A DNA stretch of 64,000 nt from positions 1 to 64,000 of the IMG/VR virus record IMGVR_UViG_3300047554_000536; one strand, 5' to 3'. This document shows, piece after piece, positions 57,290 through 64,000 of this stretch; position 1 is the first letter of the stretch, and each line of letters starts with the position of its first letter. Made by a program: the position numbers and the translations under genes. The DNA comes from a virus. A model generated the notes under the pieces. That model did no database searches. It was given only the letters and a program-made list of their open reading frames with translations, and was not told the origin of the DNA.

Positions 57290-57445
57290 ATGAAAAACGA
57301 AGTTTTAGAAATGTTCAGAGTTCTTAACGAGGCTCGCAAAGAAGATCCGAAAGAGTTTTATAGCAGCATTGCTTTCATGGTATTATTGTTCGGTGGCTTT
57401 TATGCTGCAGTTTGGATTGATGCCATCATCAACGGTCGAGTTTAA
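57290..57445 (+). CDS. small membrane protein, 51 aa
   Basis: ATG 57290 to TAA 57443-57445, 33 nt after a promoter. Polar N-half, then one membrane helix (IAFMVLLFGGFYAAVWIDAI). Confidence 0.58.
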   Translation: MKNEVLEMFRVLNEARKEDPKEFYSSIAFMVLLFGGFYAAVWIDAIINGRV

Positions 57446-57472
57446 TTTTTGTAATCAATAAATAATAGATAT

Positions 57473-57850
57473 ATGTCACACACATTAGAATCAAATTCAG
57501 TATCAGAATTGAAGAGTTTAGTTTGGAAACTCAAACGCGAAAACATGAGACAGTACATTCACAACTTATTGTTGCGTTTCATGAAAGAAAAGTCTAACAA
57601 CAAAGTTAAGCTCCATGAGTTTAAGAAGTGGCTTAATGAGGAGCGTAAGTCTGGAAATCCTCGAGTGTTGGAAGCACAAAGTTACTACGTGGATTCGGGG
57701 TTCACTGGTAGTGGTTGGAACTCAGGTCCTTGGTGCAATGCTCCTTACTTCTTTTGGGAGTTTGATCGTCTCAATCGTTGGTTGGCTAATGTGCCTACTC
57801 TAACAATGAGCAAAGAAAATAATCGTATCATGTTAACTCAAGCTATATAA
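57473..57850 (+). CDS. hypothetical protein, 125 aa
   Basis: Basic helical N-half, then SGFTGSGWNSGPWCNAPYFF, a Gly/Trp-rich turn region. Not recognised. Confidence 0.58.
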   Translation: MSHTLESNSVSELKSLVWKLKRENMRQYIHNLLLRFMKEKSNNKVKLHEFKKWLNEERKSGNPRVLEAQSYYVDSGFTGSGWNSGPWCNAPYFFWEFDRLNRWLANVPTLTMSKENNRIMLTQAI

Positions 57851-57851
57851 T

Positions 57852-58040
57852 ATGTCAGAAAATAAATCATCAAGTAACGGAATAGGTCTAGGGACTGTAT
57901 TATTTTTAATCTTCTTAACCTTAAAGCTGGCTGAGGTTGGTCCAGTGCAATATTGGTCATGGTGGTGGGTGTTTGCTCCACTTTGGATTCCATTGGTCAT
58001 GGTATTAATCATAGTTGGTATTATTGCAATCCTGAAGTAA
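57852..58040 (+). CDS. small membrane protein, Fragile-X-F-like
   Basis: 62 aa, two helices around YWSWWWVFAPLWIPL, a motif I associate with phage proteins named transmembrane Fragile-X-F. Probably inner membrane. TAATG-coupled to the next gene. Confidence 0.65.
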   Translation: MSENKSSSNGIGLGTVLFLIFLTLKLAEVGPVQYWSWWWVFAPLWIPLVMVLIIVGIIAILK

Positions 58041-58276
58041 TGAGTGATATCGTTTTAGACATAAAGAACAAGATGTTGGAGTGTGGCTACGAAGAGAGCC
58101 AACTCCAATTCTGGATGAAGGGTGACATACTCTACATGAGAATAGGTTTCTGGAATGAGATTGATCCTGATGCACATTTCAAACTAGCTAATGCTGGTAT
58201 TGTGTTCTACGAAGATCGTTACGAAGACGACGACTGCAAGCCACGATACTCATACGAGTTGAACATCGGTTCATAA
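58040..58276 (+). CDS. hypothetical protein, 78 aa
   Basis: TAATG start. Acidic alpha/beta protein (CGYEESQLQFWMKGDILYMR). No motif. Confidence 0.58.
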   Translation: MSDIVLDIKNKMLECGYEESQLQFWMKGDILYMRIGFWNEIDPDAHFKLANAGIVFYEDRYEDDDCKPRYSYELNIGS

Positions 58277-58312
58277 CTTGTTCATAACTTTGAAAAAAAA
58301 TCAAAGGAATAG

Positions 58313-58343
58313 TTGCAAACTCGAGAAATTGGTAGGACCTTTA
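58313..58343 (+). promoter_or_regulatory. promoter, GTTGCAAA / GACCTTTA class
   Basis: GTTGCAAA 58312-58319, 20 nt after TTG, GACCTTTA 58336-58343, 35 nt before ATG 58379. Confidence 0.7.
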
Positions 58344-58378
58344 CAAAGTAAAAGGGAAACAATTAAAACACACACAAT

Positions 58379-59191
58379 ATGAAAACTATGGAATTAACAA
58401 ACGCAGAATTAGAGATGATCGCTAAACAACGTCAGGCAGAAGCTGAACTCGAAGCTAAGAAACAAGAAGCTGTTGAGACTATGTTCAGTAAAGAAAAGCT
58501 TGCTGCTGATAGTCGTGTTGCTAAGATTGTCGGTCAAGGTAACGCTCAGGTAGAAGCTGCTAAAGAATTTGCTGCTGCACTAGGTTCTGGTTACACTCTT
58601 AAAACTGAGATGAGAACTGCTAGTGAAAAAGCTTACAAACGTGACTACAACTCACGTGAGATTTTGGAGGAATATGAAGCTACTTGTGAGTATCCTTTCG
58701 CTGAGATTGTTCGTGCAGGTTATACCATCAGAGTTCAAGAACACGTATCTTATGCTGGCTGGTCACGTCATGGTAAGAGCCATGGATACAAGATGTATGT
58801 GAGTGGTGCTGGTATTGACTACAAGACTTCGAATCGTGGTTACAAGAACACCAAGAAGGTTGATGAGTTAATTACTGAAACTATCGAAGCTATCGAAGCT
58901 AAGAAAGCTCACGAGAATAAACAAAAGAGTGCTGTGGAGCAGGTTGTTGCTGAGTTGTCTGCACAATTCCCAACAGCTGAAGTTACTTCAGGTAGAAACT
59001 ATCGCTACAATCAATATGCTAGTCGCAACCGTCAGTATACTGAGTATGATGCGGTTGTTGTTAAGTTGGAGAATGGTATCAGTATGGAGTACCGAGTGTA
59101 TGCTGATAAGAGTCTGGAGCGAATGAAGATTGAGTATCCTAAAACAAGCGCTGTCGAGTTAATAAACCAGTTAAACACTTTAAAATTTTAA
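58379..59191 (+). CDS. hypothetical protein, 270 aa
   Basis: Charged N-terminal helix (to about 55), a central Tyr/Gly-rich domain (SYAGWSRHGKSHGYKMYV) and a C-terminal alpha/beta part (YDAVVVKLENGISMEYRVY). Own promoter. Not recognised. Confidence 0.6.
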   Translation: MKTMELTNAELEMIAKQRQAEAELEAKKQEAVETMFSKEKLAADSRVAKIVGQGNAQVEAAKEFAAALGSGYTLKTEMRTASEKAYKRDYNSREILEEYEATCEYPFAEIVRAGYTIRVQEHVSYAGWSRHGKSHGYKMYVSGAGIDYKTSNRGYKNTKKVDELITETIEAIEAKKAHENKQKSAVEQVVAELSAQFPTAEVTSGRNYRYNQYASRNRQYTEYDAVVVKLENGISMEYRVYADKSLERMKIEYPKTSAVELINQLNTLKF

Positions 59192-59192
59192 T

Positions 59193-59276
59193 ATGAAAAA
59201 AGACGATTTAAAAATAGCTTTGCTAGTCATTGGTTGGTTCATTGTCATTGGAATCATTGCCTCATTATTTGCTTAA
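59193..59276 (+). CDS. 27-aa membrane peptide
   Basis: ATG 59193 to TAA 59274-59276, just after the previous stop. Charged start, then one hydrophobic helix (ALLVIGWFIVIGIIASLF). Fits the gap before the next gene. Confidence 0.48.
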   Translation: MKKDDLKIALLVIGWFIVIGIIASLFA

Positions 59277-59290
59277 TAAATTAATACAAT

Positions 59291-59548
59291 ATGCCATACT
59301 TTAACACAGAAATAGATATCGATGTTGATGAGTTCCTAGATGAGTGTACTCCAGGTGACATCCATGATGTAATTCAATACCTTCGTGAGGAGGGTCACCT
59401 TAGCAGTGAGAACTCAATTCCAACTCAAGAGATGAATGTCTTGGATCTTGAATGGGCTGAGGTAATCAATAAGTTGAGTGGTAATGCTCGCTTGTCGCTG
59501 ACTACTGAGGAAGAGGATTTAATCAGAAAAATTGCAAATAGGTTATGA
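59291..59548 (+). CDS. hypothetical acidic protein, 85 aa
   Basis: Very acidic (EIDIDVDEFLDECTPGDIHD). ATGA-coupled to the next gene. Not recognised. Confidence 0.58.
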   Translation: MPYFNTEIDIDVDEFLDECTPGDIHDVIQYLREEGHLSSENSIPTQEMNVLDLEWAEVINKLSGNARLSLTTEEEDLIRKIANRL

Positions 59549-60153
59549 TAGATAACACTGAACAAATAAGATCGCTGCTGAACTTTGAAGAGGATTACTT
59601 CTACTTCATTCAGATCATTCAGCGTAAGAAAGAGGTTCCGGATCTAGGATCCAACAATAGAATCATACGTTCGTATAACATTAGCAGCCTTGAGAAGTTC
59701 GATAAGAATATCGAAGAGATTAAGTTGCTGTGTAAGACTTTCAACGCACGAGCATACATCCATTTGAATAGACGTAAGTGGAGTAGAATCGCTCTAGAGT
59801 GTTTGAGACACAATGCAGAGCTTATTGCCTCAGGACAGCATGATGGAATTAAGTCCAGCTTCGAGACTGTCGTTGGTCGTAACAATTGTGAACCGACTGA
59901 GAGTAAGACTTGGATTGTCGATATCGATACTAAGGATGAGTTAGTCATTCATAGAATTGCTCATATCATTGATTCAGTTATGAAACCAGATGGACCGAAG
60001 ATCCTCTATTGTATACCAACTAAGAATGGCTACCACTTGATCACTAAGAAGTTTGATGTTATGTCGTTCAACAAGTACTTGTCATTACAAGGAGATGTTC
60101 CAGAAATTCACAAAGACAATCCAACAATTTTATTTGTCCCAGATGTTGTCTAA
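59545..60153 (+). CDS. hypothetical protein, possibly AEP-primase-like
   Basis: 202 aa. WIVDIDTKDE followed after about 40 residues by IPTKNGYHLITKKF recalls the D-x-D and the (S/T)-x-x-G-x-H metal/nucleotide sites of archaeo-eukaryotic primases. RAYIHLNRRKWSRIALECLR precedes. No primase has been identified elsewhere in the window. Speculative. Confidence 0.5.
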   Translation: MIDNTEQIRSLLNFEEDYFYFIQIIQRKKEVPDLGSNNRIIRSYNISSLEKFDKNIEEIKLLCKTFNARAYIHLNRRKWSRIALECLRHNAELIASGQHDGIKSSFETVVGRNNCEPTESKTWIVDIDTKDELVIHRIAHIIDSVMKPDGPKILYCIPTKNGYHLITKKFDVMSFNKYLSLQGDVPEIHKDNPTILFVPDVV

Positions 60154-60176
60154 TCAAAACAAATGTAGTATCTTTA
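60146..60176 (+). promoter_or_regulatory. Bacteroidota-type promoter
   Basis: TTG 60146-60148, 20 nt, TATCTTTA 60169-60176, four nt before ATG 60181. Confidence 0.7.
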
Positions 60177-60180
60177 CAAT

Positions 60181-60579
60181 ATGAAAGCTTTATATCTAGT
60201 CAGAGGAGTGCCTGGAGCAGGCAAGTCAACATTCGCTAAGTCATTAGGTGGTACACACTTTGAGACTGACGAGTTCTTTATGGACAAAGGTGAGTATAAG
60301 TTTGATCCAACCAAGATCAAAGAAGCACACCAGTCGTGTCAGAATTGGGTCAACACAGCTATGATTGTTAATCATACAACTGGAATGCATGAGACTATTG
60401 TAGTGTCTAACACATTCACTCAGGAGTGGGAGATGCAGCCTTACTATGATATGGCAAAGGCTTGGGGTTATAGAGTGTACTCTGTGATTGTTGAGAATCG
60501 TCATGAGGGTGTTAATCAGCATGGTGTTCCAGAAGAGAAGCTACAACAAATGAAAGATCGTTTTGAAGTAAAACTATAA
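60181..60579 (+). CDS. PNK-like P-loop kinase
   Basis: 132 aa. GVPGAGKST at 9-17 is the Walker A; THFETDEFF gives the D of the kinase; later KIKEAHQSC and ETIVVSNT match the polynucleotide-kinase/N4BP2-like kinase group. Probably phosphorylates 5'-OH ends. Four kb from the RNA ligase start of the same set is less than 1.1 kb downstream. Confidence 0.72.
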   Translation: MKALYLVRGVPGAGKSTFAKSLGGTHFETDEFFMDKGEYKFDPTKIKEAHQSCQNWVNTAMIVNHTTGMHETIVVSNTFTQEWEMQPYYDMAKAWGYRVYSVIVENRHEGVNQHGVPEEKLQQMKDRFEVKL

Positions 60580-60582
60580 GAT

Positions 60583-60951
60583 ATGAACGGACCTAGAGAT
60601 AATATAAACAATATCAACTTTGGAAAGTATACAAACATTCCCGTTAAGGTTGAAAAAATTGAAGACACTAAATTCGATAACAATCATCCAAATGGATATA
60701 ATCCAGGATTTGTAATCGAGGCATGCATGGTCAGCTTACTGACTAGCAACCAGTATTGCTCTTTGTTTGTGACTTATGGAGACCGTTGGTTTGCTACTTC
60801 ACAAGTACAAAAGCAGGAAGAGTTTGAAGGTTATGATTTGCTACACACACTAAACTCAGTGTACAAAGTAACACCAATCTTCACAGCAATTCCAGGAGTG
60901 CAGGAGAAGTATTCATTAACACTAGAAACCGATGGCGAAGAGATTGACTAG
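60583..60951 (+). CDS. hypothetical protein, 122 aa
   Basis: Three nt after the kinase. Beta-rich (VIEACMVSLLTSNQYCSLFV). No motif recognised. Confidence 0.58.
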   Translation: MNGPRDNINNINFGKYTNIPVKVEKIEDTKFDNNHPNGYNPGFVIEACMVSLLTSNQYCSLFVTYGDRWFATSQVQKQEEFEGYDLLHTLNSVYKVTPIFTAIPGVQEKYSLTLETDGEEID

Positions 60952-61216
60952 AGAGCAAAAGCAAGAGCAAGCGGTTGTTGATCTTATCAACAAGATGTTT
61001 GAGATTGCTGGACATGAGGTTACTTACAATGACATCTTAGGGGTGGACAACTGGTTCCAACAGTACACAATGACTATGAAGCAGTCAGAGGAGTTTAGAG
61101 ATTGGGGTAAGAAGTATCTTGTTAAGACATTTCGAATGTCAGCCAAGAGAGCAGAGAACGAAATGATGTGGTTTAATTTACAATGGGGTTTAAAATATTC
61201 AGACTATGGAAAATAA
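60932..61216 (+). CDS. hypothetical helical protein, 94 aa
   Basis: Overlaps neighbours by 20 and 11 bp. Basic and helical; FQQYTMTMKQSEEFRDWG pattern resembles short phage proteins. No known function. Confidence 0.6.
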   Translation: MAKRLTREQKQEQAVVDLINKMFEIAGHEVTYNDILGVDNWFQQYTMTMKQSEEFRDWGKKYLVKTFRMSAKRAENEMMWFNLQWGLKYSDYGK

Positions 61217-62330
61217 TAATAGCGTATGTTACATTGGTACAATCGGAGAGATTCTACCAATAAGTGGAGCAGATAATATCGAGCTAGCGTTGGTCGGTGG
61301 CTGGCAAGCTATCATCAAGAAGGATGCATATGAGGTGAATGATTTAGTTATGATAGCTACTACAGATGCTATTATTCCACAAGCGCTTTCAGATGATATG
61401 AATGTCACTAGCTACCTACGCAAAGGTGGACGTGTGCGCACTGTTAAGTTGAGAGGTGTGTACTCAGAGTGCTTGATTATTCCAGTACAATACATTCCAT
61501 TCATGGATAACTACTACGATGGTAAGGACATGATGGACGTGATGGGTATCTACAAATACGAACCACCAGTACGTCAGGTACAATTATCATCAGGTCGTAA
61601 GATCCGATACCAAGATAATCCTAACTTCCATATCTACTACAAGTTTCCTAACCTAAAGAATGTAGCTGGAATGTTTACTGAGGGTGATTTAGTTGAGATT
61701 ACTAGAAAGATTCATGGTACAAATGCTCGCTATGGTATTGTGAAGAAGGCGAAGCTATCTTTGTGGGATAAGGTTAGAAAGTTCTTTACAAACAATCCAT
61801 GGATCGAGTATGAGTATGTGTACGGATCACATAACGTGGAGAAAGGTTCTGACTCTCAAGGATTCTACGATACTGATGTGTGGGCAACAATTGCAGAAAA
61901 GCATGATATTAAGAATGCATTGTGGGATTACGCTAAGACTCAAGGTCACAAAGCAATTGGTGAAGGTATTGTATTGTATGGAGAAATCTACGGAGCCGGT
62001 ATTCAAAAGAATTACGACTACGGACTGAGCCATACTGACTTCATGGGCTTTGATGTTAAGGTTAATGGTGAGTACGTCTCTACTTACAGAGCTTGGAAAA
62101 TTATTGAGCATCAGTTAAATTTGGAATATGTACCAATCTTACACTACGGTGAATGGTCTCAGGAGATCCAAGACAAGTACACATTCAACAACTATGTTGG
62201 AGATTCAAAGGTACCACACGAAGGTATTGTTATCAAATACTTCGACGGTTCACGTAACAAAGTAGCTAAGGTGATCAATCCAGATTACTTGATCTATGGA
62301 GAGAAGCATGACGTAGGAGATTCACACTAA
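61206..62330 (+). CDS. RNA ligase, DRB0094/Rnl5-like
   Basis: Seals RNA ends by an adenylated-enzyme route. Nucleophile K168 in RKIHGTNARYG (motif I), LYGEIYG (IIIa-like), HEGIVIKYF (motif IV) and KVINPDYL (motif V). The first 115 residues resemble an OB-fold domain placed N-terminally, as in the DRB0094 group. 374 aa. Confidence 0.83.
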   Translation: MENNNSVCYIGTIGEILPISGADNIELALVGGWQAIIKKDAYEVNDLVMIATTDAIIPQALSDDMNVTSYLRKGGRVRTVKLRGVYSECLIIPVQYIPFMDNYYDGKDMMDVMGIYKYEPPVRQVQLSSGRKIRYQDNPNFHIYYKFPNLKNVAGMFTEGDLVEITRKIHGTNARYGIVKKAKLSLWDKVRKFFTNNPWIEYEYVYGSHNVEKGSDSQGFYDTDVWATIAEKHDIKNALWDYAKTQGHKAIGEGIVLYGEIYGAGIQKNYDYGLSHTDFMGFDVKVNGEYVSTYRAWKIIEHQLNLEYVPILHYGEWSQEIQDKYTFNNYVGDSKVPHEGIVIKYFDGSRNKVAKVINPDYLIYGEKHDVGDSH

Positions 62331-62356
62331 TAAGTTAAATAAGTAAATAAGTTACA

Positions 62357-63487
62357 ATGAGTATAATTCAATCAGGGCATCGCTTAACATTCACGGATGT
62401 AGATGCAACGTATGACCAGTTGCCAGCAGGTAACTACATGCTAAAGAGAGACCCACGCAGTGGAGAGTTCTATCTAGTACAGAAGGAAGACTTCGTAATG
62501 CCTAAGAAGGTGTATGGAGACCATTCGATTGTAGATCGATGGTTGGAGTCTTGGAAGCACAACAGCAACAAGAACCTAGGTATCTTACTAACGGGACTGA
62601 AAGGTACCGGTAAGACAATCACAGCACAGAAGTTCTGTATGGACTCTCAGCTGCCAGTGATCATTGTTGGTGAGCCTTATGAAGGTTCTGAGTTTGTGGA
62701 CTTCCTTACGAATCCTAAGTTGGGACAGTGCATCATCTTTATCGATGAGTTCGAGAAGGTGTACAATAGAGATAACCAATACGATATGTTATCGTTAATG
62801 GATGGTAACTATAGCACTCGATTGATCTTCTTACTGACGGTGAACGAGGAGCGTATCAACGAGTACTTGATCAACCGACTTAATCGAATCAAGTACCGCA
62901 AAGCGTATGGTGACTTAGAGTTCGAACTAGTCGATGAGGTGATTGACGATATGTTGATCAACAAAGACCACCGAGAGTCTATTCATCAATTCTTTGAGAA
63001 AGTGAACATGCGTACATTCGACTTGTTGACAAACCTCATCAAGGAGATGAATTTGTTCAATGAGGATGCGATTGCATGTGGACGACACCTGAATCTTAAA
63101 GCGGAGTCTAAGTACTACAATGTAGTCGAAGTCTTTGACGGGCATGAGTTTGAATGCTACCCAACAAGCTGGGTGCCTGGGAATGATATAGAGATTTCTC
63201 GTAAGGCTGTGGATCACGTTGAGGCGACTAGACCAGAGAAGAAGTCTAAGAAACTTAACGAAAAGCAGTCGGTGGTAGAGAGGCTATTGAGCGAGAGCGC
63301 AGAGCAGCCTATGCCACAAGAGAATCCAGAATTAGTTTTACCAGGTTATTGGGAGTTCTCGCTTGACCCACACGAGTACGATATCGTGGATCGCAAAGGC
63401 AAAACCATCGTGATTCAGCCTATTGGGTTTCCTAGAGTTCAGTATCGCTTGAAGGAGCAAGGCACAAGAGCTTCGTTAGTTTTTTAA
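62357..63487 (+). CDS. AAA+ ATPase
   Basis: 376 aa. Walker A GLKGTGKT at 80-87, Walker B CIIFIDEFEK near 126-135, sensor-1-like FLLTVNE and an arginine-rich LINRLNRIKYR. C-terminal 120 residues are unrecognised. Could move nucleic acid or remodel proteins. Confidence 0.78.
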   Translation: MSIIQSGHRLTFTDVDATYDQLPAGNYMLKRDPRSGEFYLVQKEDFVMPKKVYGDHSIVDRWLESWKHNSNKNLGILLTGLKGTGKTITAQKFCMDSQLPVIIVGEPYEGSEFVDFLTNPKLGQCIIFIDEFEKVYNRDNQYDMLSLMDGNYSTRLIFLLTVNEERINEYLINRLNRIKYRKAYGDLEFELVDEVIDDMLINKDHRESIHQFFEKVNMRTFDLLTNLIKEMNLFNEDAIACGRHLNLKAESKYYNVVEVFDGHEFECYPTSWVPGNDIEISRKAVDHVEATRPEKKSKKLNEKQSVVERLLSESAEQPMPQENPELVLPGYWEFSLDPHEYDIVDRKGKTIVIQPIGFPRVQYRLKEQGTRASLVF

Positions 63488-63495
63488 CGAAGCTG

Positions 63496-63526
63496 TTGCA
63501 AAATCGAAATAAAGTTATTATCTTTA
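63496..63526 (+). promoter_or_regulatory. Bacteroidota-type promoter, GTTGCAAA class
   Basis: GTTGCAAA 63495-63502, 20 nt after TTG, TATCTTTA 63519-63526, four nt before ATG 63531. Confidence 0.7.
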
Positions 63527-63530
63527 GGTT

Positions 63531-64000
63531 ATGAAATTAGTATTAGAAAAAGGACAAAGGTTATGGTTTACGAGTGATACTCACTACAACCACACAAACA
63601 TCTGCTCAGCCACTACTAAGTGGACTAATGCTCAACGATTGACCAGAGAGTTCAAATCCCTTAGTCATATGAACGATGCATTGGTGAATAACATCAATGC
63701 ATTGGTTGGGGAGAACGATATTTTGATTCACTTAGGTGATTGGTCGTTTGGTGGATTTGAGAGTATTGCTGAGTTTCGTAACAGATTGGTGTGTAAGAAT
63801 ATTCACTTGGTACTAGGAAACCACGATCATCACATTCAACGAAACAAAGAGGGTATACAAAGCTTATTCAGTTCAGTACACGAGTACTTGTATTTGAATG
63901 TTGTACGTCCTGGTGTCACTACAAAGTCTGCTATGGAGCGATATGATTTTGTTTGTATGCACTACCCGATTGCTAGTTGGAATAACATGAACAACGGAGT
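63531..64000 (+). CDS. metallophosphoesterase, 3' end outside window
   Basis: Open to the window edge (about 156 residues). SDTHYNH, HLGDWSFGG and LGNHDHH give the D-x-H, G-D and G-N-H-D motifs of calcineurin-like phosphoesterases; MHYPI is the next conserved His. Starts four nt after a promoter. Confidence 0.82.
   Translation, partial: MKLVLEKGQRLWFTSDTHYNHTNICSATTKWTNAQRLTREFKSLSHMNDALVNNINALVGENDILIHLGDWSFGGFESIAEFRNRLVCKNIHLVLGNHDHHIQRNKEGIQSLFSSVHEYLYLNVVRPGVTTKSAMERYDFVCMHYPIASWNNMNNG

Noticed and set aside
1-64000. Integrase, attachment site, insertion sequence or rRNA
   Set aside because: No recombinase or transposase motifs, no long direct repeats and no rRNA-like stretch noticed on either strand.

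Overview
The window reads as 64 kb of one arm of a large tailed dsDNA phage (or close relative) whose host is probably a member of the Bacteroidota. Every convincing gene lies on the + strand, spacing is tight (many TAATG or ATGA overlaps), and the core set is viral: T4 gp32-like SSB, RecA/UvsX recombinase, FEN-type exonuclease, DnaB-type helicase, family A DNA polymerase, class II ribonucleotide reductase, dUTPase, dCTP deaminase-like protein, thymidylate synthase, endolysin-like enzymes and 25 tRNAs. The host call rests on promoters of the Bacteroidota type (TTG, 19-20 nt, then TATATTTA, TATCTTTA or a close variant; 23 found), the near absence of Shine-Dalgarno sequences, and small proteins resembling Bacteroidota families (DUF5522-like, DUF4494-like). 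No capsid, tail, terminase or integrase gene was recognised.

Layout: 0.8-8.2 kb replication/recombination and nucleotide metabolism; 8.2-10.1 kb ferritin-like protein and a putative nuclease; 10.8-15.8 kb a 7-deazaguanine cassette (two QueD-family proteins, QueE, FolE, a DpdA-like transglycosylase) mixed with a dCTP deaminase-like protein and a nucleotide-kinase-like protein; 17-19.5 kb DNA polymerase; 19.6-22 kb a chaperone block (Hsp20, GroES, GroEL); 22-25 kb a Cas4/RecB-like nuclease, an M15 endolysin, a SLOG-like protein and a zincin; 24.9-39.7 kb a roughly 15-kb glycan cassette with about five glycosyltransferases and a nucleotide-sugar pathway; 40-45.7 kb small proteins, an HNH protein, a secreted NUC nuclease, UvsE and several zinc ribbons; 45.7-49.5 kb a tRNA array covering all 20 amino acids with structured non-tRNA segments between the tRNAs; 49.5-64 kb small membrane proteins, ThyA, phosphoesterases, a lytic transglycosylase, a PNK-like kinase, an RNA ligase and an AAA+ ATPase.

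The most unusual part is 30.9-38.4 kb. An E1/RfbH-type 3-dehydrase (with the PLP-site His220 and a C-x57-C-x-C-x9-C iron-sulfur pattern) is followed by a fucosyltransferase-like protein, an RmlB-like dehydratase, an acetolactate-synthase-like ThDP enzyme, an acylating acetaldehyde dehydrogenase, a 4-hydroxy-2-oxovalerate aldolase and a reductase-like SDR. The last three enzymes before the reductase overlap each other by 4 bp. I infer that the phage makes 4-hydroxy-2-oxovalerate and uses the ThDP enzyme to attach its decarboxylated four-carbon unit to a 4-keto-3,6-dideoxy sugar, giving a long branched sugar that the glycosyltransferases then place on an unknown acceptor. Gmd, a GDP-fucose-synthase-like protein and the GT11 protein suggest a parallel GDP-fucose branch.

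The DNA-modification genes (DpdA-like, FolE, QueD, QueE, possibly the Nmad1-like protein) suggest 7-deazaguanine in the phage DNA, although no QueC was seen. The tRNA array, RNA ligase, PNK-like kinase and cyclic-phosphate receiver-like protein look like a translation-support and RNA-repair set. All functional calls come from reading motifs by eye; no database search was run.
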